Part shown: one piece after another, positions 54,099-62,735 of the stretch
Layout: every line of letters begins with the position of its first letter
Numbering within the stretch: position 1 is the stretch's first letter
Source: Pseudoluteimonas sp044226035
GTDB lineage: Bacteria > Pseudomonadota > Gammaproteobacteria > Xanthomonadales > Xanthomonadaceae
Length of the DNA: 64,000 nt
Direction: 5' to 3'
Assembly: GCA_044226035.1 (NCBI GenBank)
Contig: JBGAHT010000003.1
Span: 1 to 64,000 of the forward strand
The notes under the pieces: model-generated
What the model saw: the letters and a program-made list of their open reading frames with translations, nothing else
Told to the model about the DNA's origin: nothing
Databases searched by the model: none
Made by a program: the position numbers and the translations under genes

Positions 54099-55639
54099 AC
54101 GACGCCGCGCGCCGCCCCCGCACCGGACCCGTGCAGCCCGCGCTGCAGGACGGCGACCTGCTGGCCGCGGTCGACCTGGGTTCCAACAGCTTCCACATGG
54201 TGGTCGCGCGCTACGTGCTCGGCCAGCTGCGCGTGGTCGACCGCCTGCGCGAGATGGTGCGCCTGGCCGAAGGCCTCGACGCCCGCGGCGGGCTCGACCC
54301 GGCGGTGCAACGGCGCGCGCTCGACTGCCTCGCGCGCTTCGGCCAGCGCATCCACGACATCCCGCCGCAGCGCGTGCGCGCGCTCGCCACCAACACCGTG
54401 CGCGCGCTGGCGCGGCCGCAGGCCTTCCTCGTGCCGGCGGAAACCGCGCTCGGCCACGCCATCGAAGTGGTGTCCGGCCGCGAGGAAGCGCGCCTGGTCT
54501 ACCTCGGCGTGGCGCACGCGCAACCGCCCAGGCCGGGGCAGCGCCGGCTGGTGATGGACGTCGGCGGCGGTTCCACCGAGTGCATCATCGGCAGCGGTTT
54601 CGATCCGATCGAACGCGAAAGCCTGCAGGTCGGCTGCGTCGCCAGCACGCTGCGCTTCTTCGGCGACGGCAAGCTCTCGCGCAAGCGCTGGAAGGAAGCG
54701 CTGGTGGAAGTCGGCGCGGAGTTCCAGCAGTTCGCCGGCACCTACCGCAACCTCGGCTGGGACGAGGCGCTCGGTTCCTCCGGCACGATCAAGCAGGTCG
54801 GCGAGATCTGCGAAGCGATGAAGCTGACCAAGGGTTCGATCACCGCCGAGGCGATCCCCGCGGTGCGCGACCGCCTGCTGCGCGCCGAACGCATCGACGC
54901 CATCGACCTCCCCGGCCTGTCCGACGAACGCCGGCCGATCGTCGCCGGCGGCCTGCTGGTGATCGAGGCCGCGTTCTCCGCGCTCGGGCTCGCGCGCATG
55001 GCGGTGAGCAAGGCCGCGCTGCGCGAAGGCGCGCTGTACGACATGCTCGGCCGCGGCGGCGCCGACGACCCGCGCGAAGCCTCGGTCGCCGCGCTGATGC
55101 AGCGCTACGGCATCGACGCCGCGCAGGCCGCGCGCGTGGAGGCGACGGCGCTGATGCTGTTCGACCGCGTCGCCGGCGACTGGAAGCTCGACGCCGACAT
55201 GCGCCGAATGCTGGCCTGGGCCGCGCGCCTGCACGAACTCGGCCTCGCCATCGCGCACAGCCAGTACCAGCTGCACGGCGCCTACGTGCTGCAGAACTCC
55301 GACATCGCCGGTTTCTCGCAGCAGGAACAGCAGGTGCTGGCCGCGCTGGTGCGCAGCCACCGGCGCAAGGTGCCGGGCAAGGCGTTCGACGCGATCCCCG
55401 ACCGCCTGCTCGCGGACACGAAGCGCACCGCCGCGCTGCTGCGCCTCGCGGTGCTGCTGCATCGTTCACACGAAGCGGCACAACTGCCGGAACTGCGCGC
55501 CGGCGCGAAACGCGACCAGCTCTCGATCGCCCTGCCCGCGCGCTGGCTGGACCAGCGCCCGCTGCTGCGCGCCGACCTCGACGGCGAACCGGCGGACATG
55601 GCCGGGCTCGGCATCCAGCTGGCGATCCAGGCGGATTGA
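54095..55639 (+). CDS. ppx: Exopolyphosphatase / pppGpp phosphohydrolase (Ppx/GppA)
   Basis: Ppx removes terminal phosphates from polyphosphate; GppA acts on pppGpp. The 514-residue protein starts with GTG at 54095 (overlapping the ppk1 stop, GTGA) and shows the ASKHA phosphatase motifs AVDLGSNSFHMVVARY, VVSGREEARLVYLG, VMDVGGGSTECIIG and SSGTIKQVG, then an HD-like C-terminal domain (AWAARLHELGLAIAHSQYQLHG). The gene order ppk-ppx favours Ppx. Neighbouring synthesis and breakdown enzymes give balanced polyphosphate turnover. Confidence 0.95.
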
Positions 55640-55766
55640 TTTGGTTAGCATGTGAGGTGCAAGATCGCCTCAAACGTAGGTTGGGTTAAACCGAAGTGGA
55701 ACCCATGCGATCCCGCGATGCTAAGTTTCAACCCAGCCTAGGGAGTTAAAAATAATTGGGGGCACG

Positions 55767-56468
55767 ATGCTTGACGTCATAACGACATCGTTCTACATCA
55801 AGGCACCCGAGTTCAGGAAGCAAGAATTTGAGTTCTACTCAACTGAATTGTTCGATGAGTGGGACAAGTACGTAGAAGCCACACTACAACTTCCTGATTA
55901 CGCACTTGCACTCGTAGTTGAAGAAGGCTCAATAAAGGGTCGCGGCAAGATTGTAGCCGCAGCGGCTGGCCTCTACTTTGCAATTGGAGCGTACGGAGAT
56001 TTCGTCTCCGGGCTTCAGACGCTACGAGAACAGGCCACTTTCGTTTCGAACGCCCTCTTCGACCAAGCAAAGAAAAATTTCGGTTGCAATAGTTCGCGCG
56101 GGAATTCCAAACGGGCTGGCGGCGAGGTTTTCTTCCTTGAAAATCTTTTCGAACGGGTTCAAAGAGGCCAGATAACTCCTGATCAAGCCATGGAAAGATT
56201 AAGGGCCCGCTGGGGGGAGGAAAGCGTCCCAAAAAGATTCATGGAGGATCTTGAATCAAACCTCCGTGATGCTCCACGATATCCTCAGCAACTGACGCTG
56301 TCTGATGAGTCATGGGAAGACTGTCCTGACATCAACATAATGGAGAAGAGCCCAAAAACCCCTGCCCCGCGATCTCCAGACCCCCCGCTTCCTTCGCACT
56401 ATAGAATCGAAATCTACCGCCCTTCCAAAGGCGACAAAAAGAAGGTTAAGTTGACAAAGATTAGGTAG
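55767..56468 (+). CDS. Orphan hypothetical protein of low-GC origin
   Basis: 233 residues starting MLDVITTSFYIKAPEFRKQE, with GGGGGCACG before the ATG. One hydrophobic stretch, KIVAAAAGLYFAIGAYGDFV, follows VVEEGSIKGRG and could be a membrane helix. The middle (LFERVQRGQITPDQAMERLR) is helical, and the tail is Pro-rich and then basic (YRIEIYRPSKGDKKKVKLTKIR). Base composition and codon use differ sharply from the ppx and methyltransferase genes around it, a clear sign of transfer. I do not recognise the family; an effector or mobile-element role is only a possibility. Confidence 0.62.
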   Translation: MLDVITTSFYIKAPEFRKQEFEFYSTELFDEWDKYVEATLQLPDYALALVVEEGSIKGRGKIVAAAAGLYFAIGAYGDFVSGLQTLREQATFVSNALFDQAKKNFGCNSSRGNSKRAGGEVFFLENLFERVQRGQITPDQAMERLRARWGEESVPKRFMEDLESNLRDAPRYPQQLTLSDESWEDCPDINIMEKSPKTPAPRSPDPPLPSHYRIEIYRPSKGDKKKVKLTKIR

Positions 56469-56511
56469 TGAGGGCGCGTTCTAGTAATTTGAACAAACAG
56501 GAAATTTATCA

Positions 56512-56778
56512 ATGCGCACCCTCATCATCGTCGTCATCGGCATCCTCGTCGGCCTTCTGGTCATGTTCGTCATGCGCAAGGCGCACCAGGCGCCGCGCAC
56601 CGCGTTCCTCGCGTTCGCCATCCTCTGGTTCGCCTTCTGCGCCTACAACATGTGGGTCGGCGTCTCCTCCGCCGGCTACGCCGTGACCGAGGAACTGCCC
56701 TTCCTCGCCATCAACTTCCTCGTTCCGGCCGCGGTGGTGTTCGCCCTGCGCAAGCGGATCGGACGCGGCGCGCCCTGA
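56512..56778 (+). CDS. Small two- or three-helix membrane protein
   Basis: 88 residues starting MRTLIIVVIGILVGLLVMFV. Hydrophobic helices lie at about 3-20, 31-49 and 60-80, and the end is basic (RKRIGRGAP). No charged motif or Cys is present. The start is 43 bp after the low-GC orphan. The GC-rich composition indicates a resident gene. I do not recognise a function. Confidence 0.7.
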   Translation: MRTLIIVVIGILVGLLVMFVMRKAHQAPRTAFLAFAILWFAFCAYNMWVGVSSAGYAVTEELPFLAINFLVPAAVVFALRKRIGRGAP

Positions 56779-56913
56779 CCCGTCGCACGGCGCGTACCCG
56801 CGGAGGGCATGGCCGTCCCGCGGACGCGCGGCCGCGGCCGCCGCGCTATGCTGGCCGGGCTGGAGGAGGTTTTGCGGCATGGCGCGCCCGGACGGGACGC
56901 AGGGAGGCGGAAG

Positions 56914-57726
56914 ATGGAACGGGACGACACGGTGTTCGCGGGCTCGATCCCCTTGCTGTACGAGGAATGCCTCGTGCCGCTGATCTTCGAACCGTACGCG
57001 GTCGACCTCGCGCGCCGCGTGCACGAACGCAACCCGCGCCGCGTGCTGGAACTCGCCGCCGGCACCGGCGTCGTCACCCGCGCGATGGCGGAAACGCTGC
57101 CGGTGGATACCCGCATCGTCGCCACCGACCTCAACCTGGCGATGCTGGAACAGGCGCGCATCATCGGCGCCTTGCGCCCGGTGGAATGGCGGCAGGCCGA
57201 TGCGATGGCGCTGCCCTTCGCCGATGGCGGCTTCGACGCGGTGGTGTGCCAGTTCGGCGCGATGTTCTTCCCCGACAAGGCGCGCGCCTTCGCCGAGGCG
57301 CGGCGCGTGCTGAAGCCGGGCGGGACGTTCCTGTTCAACGTGTGGGACCGGATCGACGAGAACGAATTCGCCGACGCGGTCGGCGACGCGCTCGGGCAGG
57401 TGTTCCCCGACGATCCGCCGCGGTTCATGGCGCGCACGCCGCACGGCTACCACGATGTCGCCGCCATCGCGCGCGACCTCGCCGAGGCCGGCTTCGCGTC
57501 CGCGCCGCGCATCGAAACCATCGCCTTCCGCTGCCGCGCCGAATCGCCGCGCGTCGTCGCGATCGCCTATTGCCAGGGCACGCCGTGGCGCAACGAGATC
57601 GAGGCGCGCGACGCGTCCAGGCTCGATGCCGCGACCGATGCCGCCGAAGCGGAAATCGCCAGACGCTTCGGCCACGGCACCGTGTCCGGCAGGATGCAGG
57701 CGCACGTGGTCAAGATCGATCGATGA
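56914..57726 (+). CDS. Class I SAM-dependent methyltransferase
   Basis: The 270-residue protein has a UbiE/COQ5-like fold. Motif I is VLELAAGTGVVTRAMAETL, the acidic strand end is IVATDLNLAMLEQAR, then QADAMALPFADGGFDAVVCQ and RRVLKPGGTFLFNVWD follow. The substrate cannot be told; small-molecule methylation is typical for this family. The ATG at 56914 (MERDDTVFAGSIPLLYEE) is chosen since AGGGAGGCGG lies 4 bp upstream; the longer frame upstream is not similar to the family. Confidence 0.88.
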   Translation: MERDDTVFAGSIPLLYEECLVPLIFEPYAVDLARRVHERNPRRVLELAAGTGVVTRAMAETLPVDTRIVATDLNLAMLEQARIIGALRPVEWRQADAMALPFADGGFDAVVCQFGAMFFPDKARAFAEARRVLKPGGTFLFNVWDRIDENEFADAVGDALGQVFPDDPPRFMARTPHGYHDVAAIARDLAEAGFASAPRIETIAFRCRAESPRVVAIAYCQGTPWRNEIEARDASRLDAATDAAEAEIARRFGHGTVSGRMQAHVVKIDR

Positions 57727-57774
57727 CGTGAATTTTCAAACCACGCATGGCAACTATTCCAGAAAGGTGACCCC

Positions 57775-58038
57775 ATGATGACGCCACGAAGCTATTTCAC
57801 CTTGCTGTTGCGAGGCATCGGTATCTGGAAAATCATCGATGGCTTCGATGAAGCAACAACTGCATGGAATGTCCATGAAAAGTTCTTCACTTCGCCCTAC
57901 GTGACTCCTGGAGCTTATGTCGGCCACGCTTTCACTTTCTTTTTCATTGGAATCATTCTGCTGTTTTTCGCGGCACCGATCTCGGCATTGATCGTACCGG
58001 CGAAGCAAGCGAATGATGGCAATGGCGACGCTCCGTAA
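57775..58038 (+). CDS. Small membrane protein, function unknown
   Basis: 87 residues starting MMTPRSYFTLLLRGIGIWKI, with GAAAGGTGACCCC before the ATG. One clear membrane helix, GHAFTFFFIGIILLFFAAPI, and an N-terminal hydrophobic region are visible. The sequence is less GC-rich than its neighbours. No family is recognised. Confidence 0.6.
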   Translation: MMTPRSYFTLLLRGIGIWKIIDGFDEATTAWNVHEKFFTSPYVTPGAYVGHAFTFFFIGIILLFFAAPISALIVPAKQANDGNGDAP

Positions 58039-58083
58039 AACAAGCACGATTCACCCGCTGGTGCCCGACGACCCGGCGCGCGC

Positions 58084-58172
58084 ATGAGCAGCCCCGAGAT
58101 CTACCTGCGCGAGACAGGCGCTGGCCGGCATCGCGCTGTGGCTGGCGCCGGGCGCGACGCTGCCGGGCTGAT
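58084..58172 (+). pseudogene. Possible degraded coding fragment before creD
   Basis: MSSPEIYLRE can be read in one frame and LAGIALWLAPGATLPG with a stop at 58170-58172 in another, as if a gene lost its middle and shifted frame. No complete gene fits. Identity of the ancestor is unknown. Confidence 0.3.
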
Positions 58173-58182
58173 CCGATCCCGC

Positions 58183-58209
58183 CGTGGGAGCGCTGCCGTC
58201 GCTCCCACG
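58183..58209. repeat. GTGGGAGC hairpin (REP-like)
   Basis: CGTGGGAGC, GCTGCCGTC, GCTCCCACG: perfect 9-bp arms. The GTGGGAGCGGC-type repeat is widespread in Pseudomonas and Xanthomonadaceae intergenic DNA; here it may also end the creD transcript. Confidence 0.65.
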
Positions 58210-58215
58210 AAACGC

Positions 58216-59514
58216 TCAGCGCGCCGACACCTGGTACCAGTCGACCTTGCGCGTGGCGACCATGATCGCGGCGAGGATGGCGAACAGCAGGCCGGCGCCG
58301 AGCACCAGCGCGTTGTCCTCCGACACCAGCAGGCCGTACAGCGCGGCGTACAGCAGGCCGAGCATCGCGGCGAAACCGAGGCCGCGCATCCGGCTGCGCA
58401 GCACGTGGCCGAGGTAGAACCCGATCAGCCCGACGCAGGCCACGGCCGCGGCGAGATAGGCCCGGCCGAAGGCGATGTGTTCGGACAGGCTCAGCAGCAG
58501 CAGGAAGAAGATCGCCAGCGCGAGGCCGACCAGCGCGTACTGGATCGGGTGGATCGGCAGCCGCTTGATCGTTTCGAGCATGAAGAAGCCGGTGAAGGTC
58601 AGCAGCACGAACAGCAGCCCGTACTTGGTCGCGCGATCGACCTTGGAATACAGGTTCACCGGCTCCACCAGCGACAGGCCGATGGCGTCGACGCGCTTGT
58701 CGCCCCCGGCGCGGTATTGCGCCTGCGCGTTGCTCGCCAGCGATGACACGTCCCAGGCGGCGTGGAAGCCGTTCGCGTCGATGCGGTGCGAACGCGGCAG
58801 GAAATCGCCGTTGAACTGCGGGTGCGGCCATCGCGAATCCAGCTCCACGTGGTTGTCGTCGGCCAGCGGCGCGACCGAGAGCTGTTCGGTGCCGTCCAGC
58901 GCGAACGCGAGCCGCAGCGGGAAAGCGATGCGGCCATCGGCGGCGATCGCGTCCGGCAGCATCGCATGCACGCCGCCGTCGCTGCGCCCGAGCTGGCCCT
59001 GCAGCAGCGCGACCGGCCGGCCCGCGACCTGCAGCGCCGGCGCGCCGACCAGTCCGCGCACGTCGCCGATGCCGACGTCGATCCACGGCGTTCCGATCCG
59101 GCGCGGATGCGCGGGATCGTCCTTGGGCAACCGCGCATCGAAGGCCGCTTCCAGCGTGGCCTGCAGCTCGTACACCCGCACCTCGTGCAGGCCGAGCTTG
59201 CGGATCGAGGGCGACACGCGGCCCAGCAGTTGTGTGCGCTTCGGGAAGAACGTCCAGCGGCCGTCCTGCTGGCGCAGTTGCTTGTGCAGCACGCCGTTCG
59301 CGTCGCGTTCCTCGACTTCGACGGTTTCGGTATACGGCACCACCAGCACCGGCCCGGCGAGTTGCTGCGCGCCGGCATGGCTGCGCGCGACTTCGTCCAC
59401 CGCCTGCTGGCGGAACGCCTGGCGTTCGGAAATGGTGCCGCGGATCATCGCCAGCGGCACGAGGATCGCCAGCGTCAGCACCAGCACGATCGCGAATTTC
59501 AGGGCAAGCCGCAT
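58216..59514 (-). CDS. creD: Cell-envelope integrity protein CreD
   Basis: CreD is the inner-membrane member of the CreBC regulon. The 432 residues have an N-terminal helix (LKFAIVLVLTLAILVPLAMI), a long periplasmic domain at about 25-300 (VVPYTETVEVEERDANG; RRIGTPWIDVGIGDVRGL; FNGDFLPRSHRIDANGFHA) and five or six C-terminal helices from residue 310 (YGLLFVLLTFTGFFMLETI; LVGLALAIFFLLLLSLSEH). It is transcribed after creB and creC and carries a canonical cre tag upstream. Confidence 0.94.
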   Translation of the reverse strand: MRLALKFAIVLVLTLAILVPLAMIRGTISERQAFRQQAVDEVARSHAGAQQLAGPVLVVPYTETVEVEERDANGVLHKQLRQQDGRWTFFPKRTQLLGRVSPSIRKLGLHEVRVYELQATLEAAFDARLPKDDPAHPRRIGTPWIDVGIGDVRGLVGAPALQVAGRPVALLQGQLGRSDGGVHAMLPDAIAADGRIAFPLRLAFALDGTEQLSVAPLADDNHVELDSRWPHPQFNGDFLPRSHRIDANGFHAAWDVSSLASNAQAQYRAGGDKRVDAIGLSLVEPVNLYSKVDRATKYGLLFVLLTFTGFFMLETIKRLPIHPIQYALVGLALAIFFLLLLSLSEHIAFGRAYLAAAVACVGLIGFYLGHVLRSRMRGLGFAAMLGLLYAALYGLLVSEDNALVLGAGLLFAILAAIMVATRKVDWYQVSAR

Positions 59515-59579
59515 GTCCGCACCTCCGGTTGTGGTGCGCGGATGCTCGTGCCTGCCTGCGTGGAGGCGATGGCGTCACG

Positions 59580-59595
59580 GTGAAGCGAGGGTGAA
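59580..59595 (-). promoter_or_regulatory. cre tag (CreB-binding site) upstream of creD
   Basis: On the minus strand TTCAC-CCTCGC-TTCAC, an exact TTCAC-N6-TTCAC direct repeat, the CreB/BlrA recognition site. It lies 65 bp before the creD ATG in the creC-creD gap and predicts direct activation by CreB. Confidence 0.85.
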
Positions 59596-59598
59596 CTC

Positions 59599-59666
59599 CC
59601 GTGGGAGCGGCTTCAGCCGCGATGGATCTTGCGGGAAAACCAGTCGCGACTTCCGTCGCTCCAACG
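59599..59666. repeat. REP-like element GTGGGAGCGGCTTCAGCCGC in the creC-creD gap
   Basis: CCGTGGGAGCGGCTTCAGCC followed by GCGAT is mirrored by TCGCGACTTCCGTCGCTCC at 59644-59662. It is a typical GTGGGAGCGGCTTCAGCCGCGA repeat of Pseudomonas/Xanthomonadaceae. It sits immediately next to the cre tag. Confidence 0.7.
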
Positions 59667-59674
59667 AAAGCGAA

Positions 59675-61093
59675 TCAAGCCGAAGGAAGCGACAATTCCG
59701 CGACGGTGCCGCCGCCTTCGCGTCCGTGCAGCGCCACGCCGCCGCCGTGCAGCGCCGCGACCTGGGCGACGAACGGCAGGCCCAGGCCGCTGCTGCGGCT
59801 GCCGCCGTCGGGACGCGGCAGCGAATAGAAGCGCTCGAACACGTGCGGCAAGGCGTAGTCGGGCACGCCCGGGCCGCTGTCGACCACGCGCACGAAGCAC
59901 CGGCCTGCATCGCGCGAGACATCGACCTCGACCTTGCCTGCGGCCGGCGAAAACGACACGGCGTTCTCGACCAGGTTGGCGATCGCCTGCCGCAGCAGGA
60001 ACGGGTCGCCTTCCACGACGCCGGCGGTTCCGTCGACGACGACCGCAACCTCGCCCGTCGCGCATTGCGCGACCGCTTCCTGCGCGAGCGAACGCAGGTC
60101 GATGCGTTCCCGCGTTTCCAGGCGCTGGCGGTGCTCGACCGCGGCCAGCGCCAGCAGCTTGTCCACCATCTGCGCCATGCGTTCGCCCTGCGCGCGGATG
60201 CTGGCGACGAAACGCGCGCGGTCGGCCTCGGGCATCGGGTTCTCGAGCAGTTCCGCCGCGCCGCGGATCGCGGCCAGCGGGCCCTTCAGCTCGTGCGTGA
60301 GCGCGTGCACGTACTGTTCGACGTACTGCTTGCCTTCGAGTTTCTCGCGCATGTCGTGCAGGGCGCGGCCGAGGTCGCCGAACTCGCCGGCGGCGCGCGG
60401 TTGCGGCGCGCGTTCGCCCGCGGCCACGGCATCGGCGTAGCGGCGCAGCGCGCCGAGCTGGCGCGACAGCCACCACGCCGCGGACAGGCCGACCAGCAGC
60501 GCCGCGCCCATCAGCACGAAACCCCAGCGCGCGATGATGTTCTGGCTGCGCGCGATGAACGGCGCCATCGCCCGGTTCGGCTTGGCCACGGTCAGCACGC
60601 CGACGATGCGATGGCCGTCGTCGTAGATCGGCGCGGCGACGTGCATCACCGTGCTGTCCGCGTCGGCCGGATCGTCGCGGGTGGAACGCGCGCCGTACTG
60701 GCCGCGCAAGGTCCGGTACACGTCGTTCCAGCGCGAATTGTCGCGGCCGAGGTCCTTGCCTTCGGAATCGAACACGACGATGCCGCGCGCGTCGGTGACG
60801 GTGACGCGGAAACCACTGCGGTCCTTGGGGAAACCCCAGACGTCGGCGCCGACCTGGCGCGCGCGCACCGCCTCGACCCGGCGCGCGAACCGGCCGGTGG
60901 AGATCCGGCCGGCGAGCATGTCGTCGCTGGCGAGTTCGGCCAGGGTGTTGGCGGTGTCGATCAGCGTGCCTTCCATCGCCTGGCGCACGCCCGGCTTGAC
61001 CTGTTCGACGAACACCCGCCCGACCAGCAGCGCCGCCAGCGCGACGATCAGGAAGTAGCCGAGCAGCACGCGCAGGCCGATCCTCATCGACAT
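59675..61093 (-). CDS. creC: Sensor histidine kinase CreC
   Basis: CreC phosphorylates CreB in response to envelope or metabolic signals. The 472-residue protein has an N-terminal helix (LRVLLGYFLIVALAALLVGR), a periplasmic domain at about 30-180 (PAIY-like MHVAAPIYDDGHRIVGVLT), a second helix (WGFVLMGAALLVGLSAAWWL) and HAMP. The phosphorylated His is in ALTHELKGPLAAIRGAAELL, and the ATPase part has NLVENAVSFSP and SGLGLPFVAQVAALHGG. The ATG at 61093 begins MSMRIGLR. It follows creB by 11 bp. Confidence 0.93.
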   Translation of the reverse strand: MSMRIGLRVLLGYFLIVALAALLVGRVFVEQVKPGVRQAMEGTLIDTANTLAELASDDMLAGRISTGRFARRVEAVRARQVGADVWGFPKDRSGFRVTVTDARGIVVFDSEGKDLGRDNSRWNDVYRTLRGQYGARSTRDDPADADSTVMHVAAPIYDDGHRIVGVLTVAKPNRAMAPFIARSQNIIARWGFVLMGAALLVGLSAAWWLSRQLGALRRYADAVAAGERAPQPRAAGEFGDLGRALHDMREKLEGKQYVEQYVHALTHELKGPLAAIRGAAELLENPMPEADRARFVASIRAQGERMAQMVDKLLALAAVEHRQRLETRERIDLRSLAQEAVAQCATGEVAVVVDGTAGVVEGDPFLLRQAIANLVENAVSFSPAAGKVEVDVSRDAGRCFVRVVDSGPGVPDYALPHVFERFYSLPRPDGGSRSSGLGLPFVAQVAALHGGGVALHGREGGGTVAELSLPSA

Positions 61094-61104
61094 GTCCGCA
61101 TCGG

Positions 61105-61788
61105 TCAGCCTTCGGTGTGCACGGCGTAGCCGAGCCCGCGCACGGTGCGGATCGGGTCCGCGCCGGGCGCGATGGCGCGCAGCTTCGCGCGCAGCGTCTT
61201 CACGTGCGTGTCCACGGTGCGTTCGCCGGTGTCGAGCGCATCGCCCCAGACCCGGTCCATCAGCTTCGCGCGCTCGAGCACCGCGCCGGGCCGCGCCAGC
61301 AGCGTTTCCAGCAGGCCGGATTCGTAGCGCGTGAGTTCCAGCAGCACGCCGTCGAAGCGGATGCGGTGGCCGGCGGCATCGAGGTCGAAGCGCCCGAGCC
61401 GGCGCCAGCCGGCGTCGGTCTGCGCGCTGCGGCGCAGGCGCGCGCGCACCCGCGCCACCAGTTCGCGCGGGGAAAACGGTTTCGACATGTAATCGTCGCC
61501 GCCCAGTTCCAGCCCGAGCACGCGGTCGGCCTCGCCGTCGCGCGCGGTCAGGAACAGCACCGGCACCTCGCTTTCCGCGCGCAGTTCGCGGCAGACGTCG
61601 AAGCCGTTGCGGTCGGGCAGGCCGACGTCGAGGATGACCAGGTCCACCCCGCCGCGCCGCAGCCGCGGCAGCACCTCGCCGCCGAGCAGCACGTGCTCGG
61701 CCGCGAAACCGTCGGCGCGCAGCGCGTACAGCACGGTCTCGGCGATGGCGGTTTCGTCCTCGGCCAGCAGGATGGTCGGCATGGGCAT
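61105..61788 (-). CDS. creB: Response regulator CreB
   Basis: CreB is the OmpR-type regulator activated by CreC. It has about 227 residues: receiver with Asp in LVILDVGLPDRNGFD, acidic AEDE, Thr in VLFLTARDGE and Lys in YMSKPFSPREL, then the winged helix (RYESGLLETLLARPGAVLER; RTVDTHVKTLRAKLRA; TVRGLGYAVHTEG). ATGs at 61797, 61788 and 61782 are all in frame; 61788 has AGGA 8 bp upstream and is preferred. The operon creB-creC-creD is the canonical order. Confidence 0.94.
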   Translation of the reverse strand: MPMPTILLAEDETAIAETVLYALRADGFAAEHVLLGGEVLPRLRRGGVDLVILDVGLPDRNGFDVCRELRAESEVPVLFLTARDGEADRVLGLELGGDDYMSKPFSPRELVARVRARLRRSAQTDAGWRRLGRFDLDAAGHRIRFDGVLLELTRYESGLLETLLARPGAVLERAKLMDRVWGDALDTGERTVDTHVKTLRAKLRAIAPGADPIRTVRGLGYAVHTEG

Positions 61789-61865
61789 GCGCCGCATCCT
61801 AGCCGACGCGGCGGCCGGGTTTGCGTGGCCGGGGTGAAGCCGGCCGGCGATGCGACAATCCGCGC

Positions 61866-62723
61866 ATGAACTACCGCCACGCCTTCCACGCCGGCAACCA
61901 TGCCGACGCGCTCAAGCACGTCGCGCTGCTGGCGCTGTGCGACGCGCTGGCGGCCAAGCCCGCGCCCTGCTTCGCGCTCGACACCCACGCCGGGCGCGGC
62001 CTGTACCGGCTCGAAGGCGAAGAGTCGCAACGCAGCGGCGAGGCGGCCGGCGGCGTGGCCCGGCTGCGGCGCGGGATCGACCCGGCGATCGACCGCACCC
62101 TCGACGCCATCGACGCCTGCCGCGCCATGCACGGCGCCGACGCCTATCCGGGTTCGCCGTGGCTGCTCGCGCATGCGTTGCGCATGCAGGACCGCATCGC
62201 CTGCTGCGAACTGCAACCGGATGAGGCCGCGGCGCTGAAGGCGAACTTCGCCGGCGACGCGCGGATGGCGGTGCACGCGCGCGACGGCTACGCGGCGGTC
62301 AAGGCGCTGCTGCCGCCCAGGGTCGATGGCGAACGCTACGCGCGCGGGCTGGTGCTGGTGGACCCGCCGTACGAGGCGCAGCTGCGCGAATTCGACGCCG
62401 CCTTCGCCGCGCTGCACGACGGGCTCGCGCGCTGGCCGCAGGCGACGTTCGCGCTGTGGTACCCGATCAAGCAGCGGCGCGACTTGCAGCCGATGCTGCG
62501 CGAGGCGGTGGCGTTGCCGGCGAAATCCGCGCTGCTGGCCGAACTGCTGGTGCGCGCCGACGATTCGCCGCTGCGCATGAACGGCTCGGGCATGCTGCTG
62601 CTCAATCCGCCGTTCGCGCTGGAAGATCGCCTGCGGCCGGCGCTGGCCGCGCTGCGCGCGATGCTGGAGGAAGGCGACGGCCGCGGCGATTCGCGGATGA
62701 CATGGTTGAGGCCGCGCGACTGA
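61866..62723 (+). CDS. rlmJ: 23S rRNA (adenine-2030-N6)-methyltransferase RlmJ
   Basis: RlmJ methylates A2030 of 23S rRNA. The 285-residue protein starts MNYRHAFHAGNHADALKHVA, which carries the SAM-binding residues, then THAGRGLYRLEGEESQRSGE, the DPPYE catalytic motif in LVLVDPPYEAQLREF, and WYPIKQRRDLQPML. The ATG at 61866 gives the family N-terminus. It is divergent from creB. Confidence 0.95.
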   Translation: MNYRHAFHAGNHADALKHVALLALCDALAAKPAPCFALDTHAGRGLYRLEGEESQRSGEAAGGVARLRRGIDPAIDRTLDAIDACRAMHGADAYPGSPWLLAHALRMQDRIACCELQPDEAAALKANFAGDARMAVHARDGYAAVKALLPPRVDGERYARGLVLVDPPYEAQLREFDAAFAALHDGLARWPQATFALWYPIKQRRDLQPMLREAVALPAKSALLAELLVRADDSPLRMNGSGMLLLNPPFALEDRLRPALAALRAMLEEGDGRGDSRMTWLRPRD

Positions 62724-62735
62724 CGCGGCGAGGGT

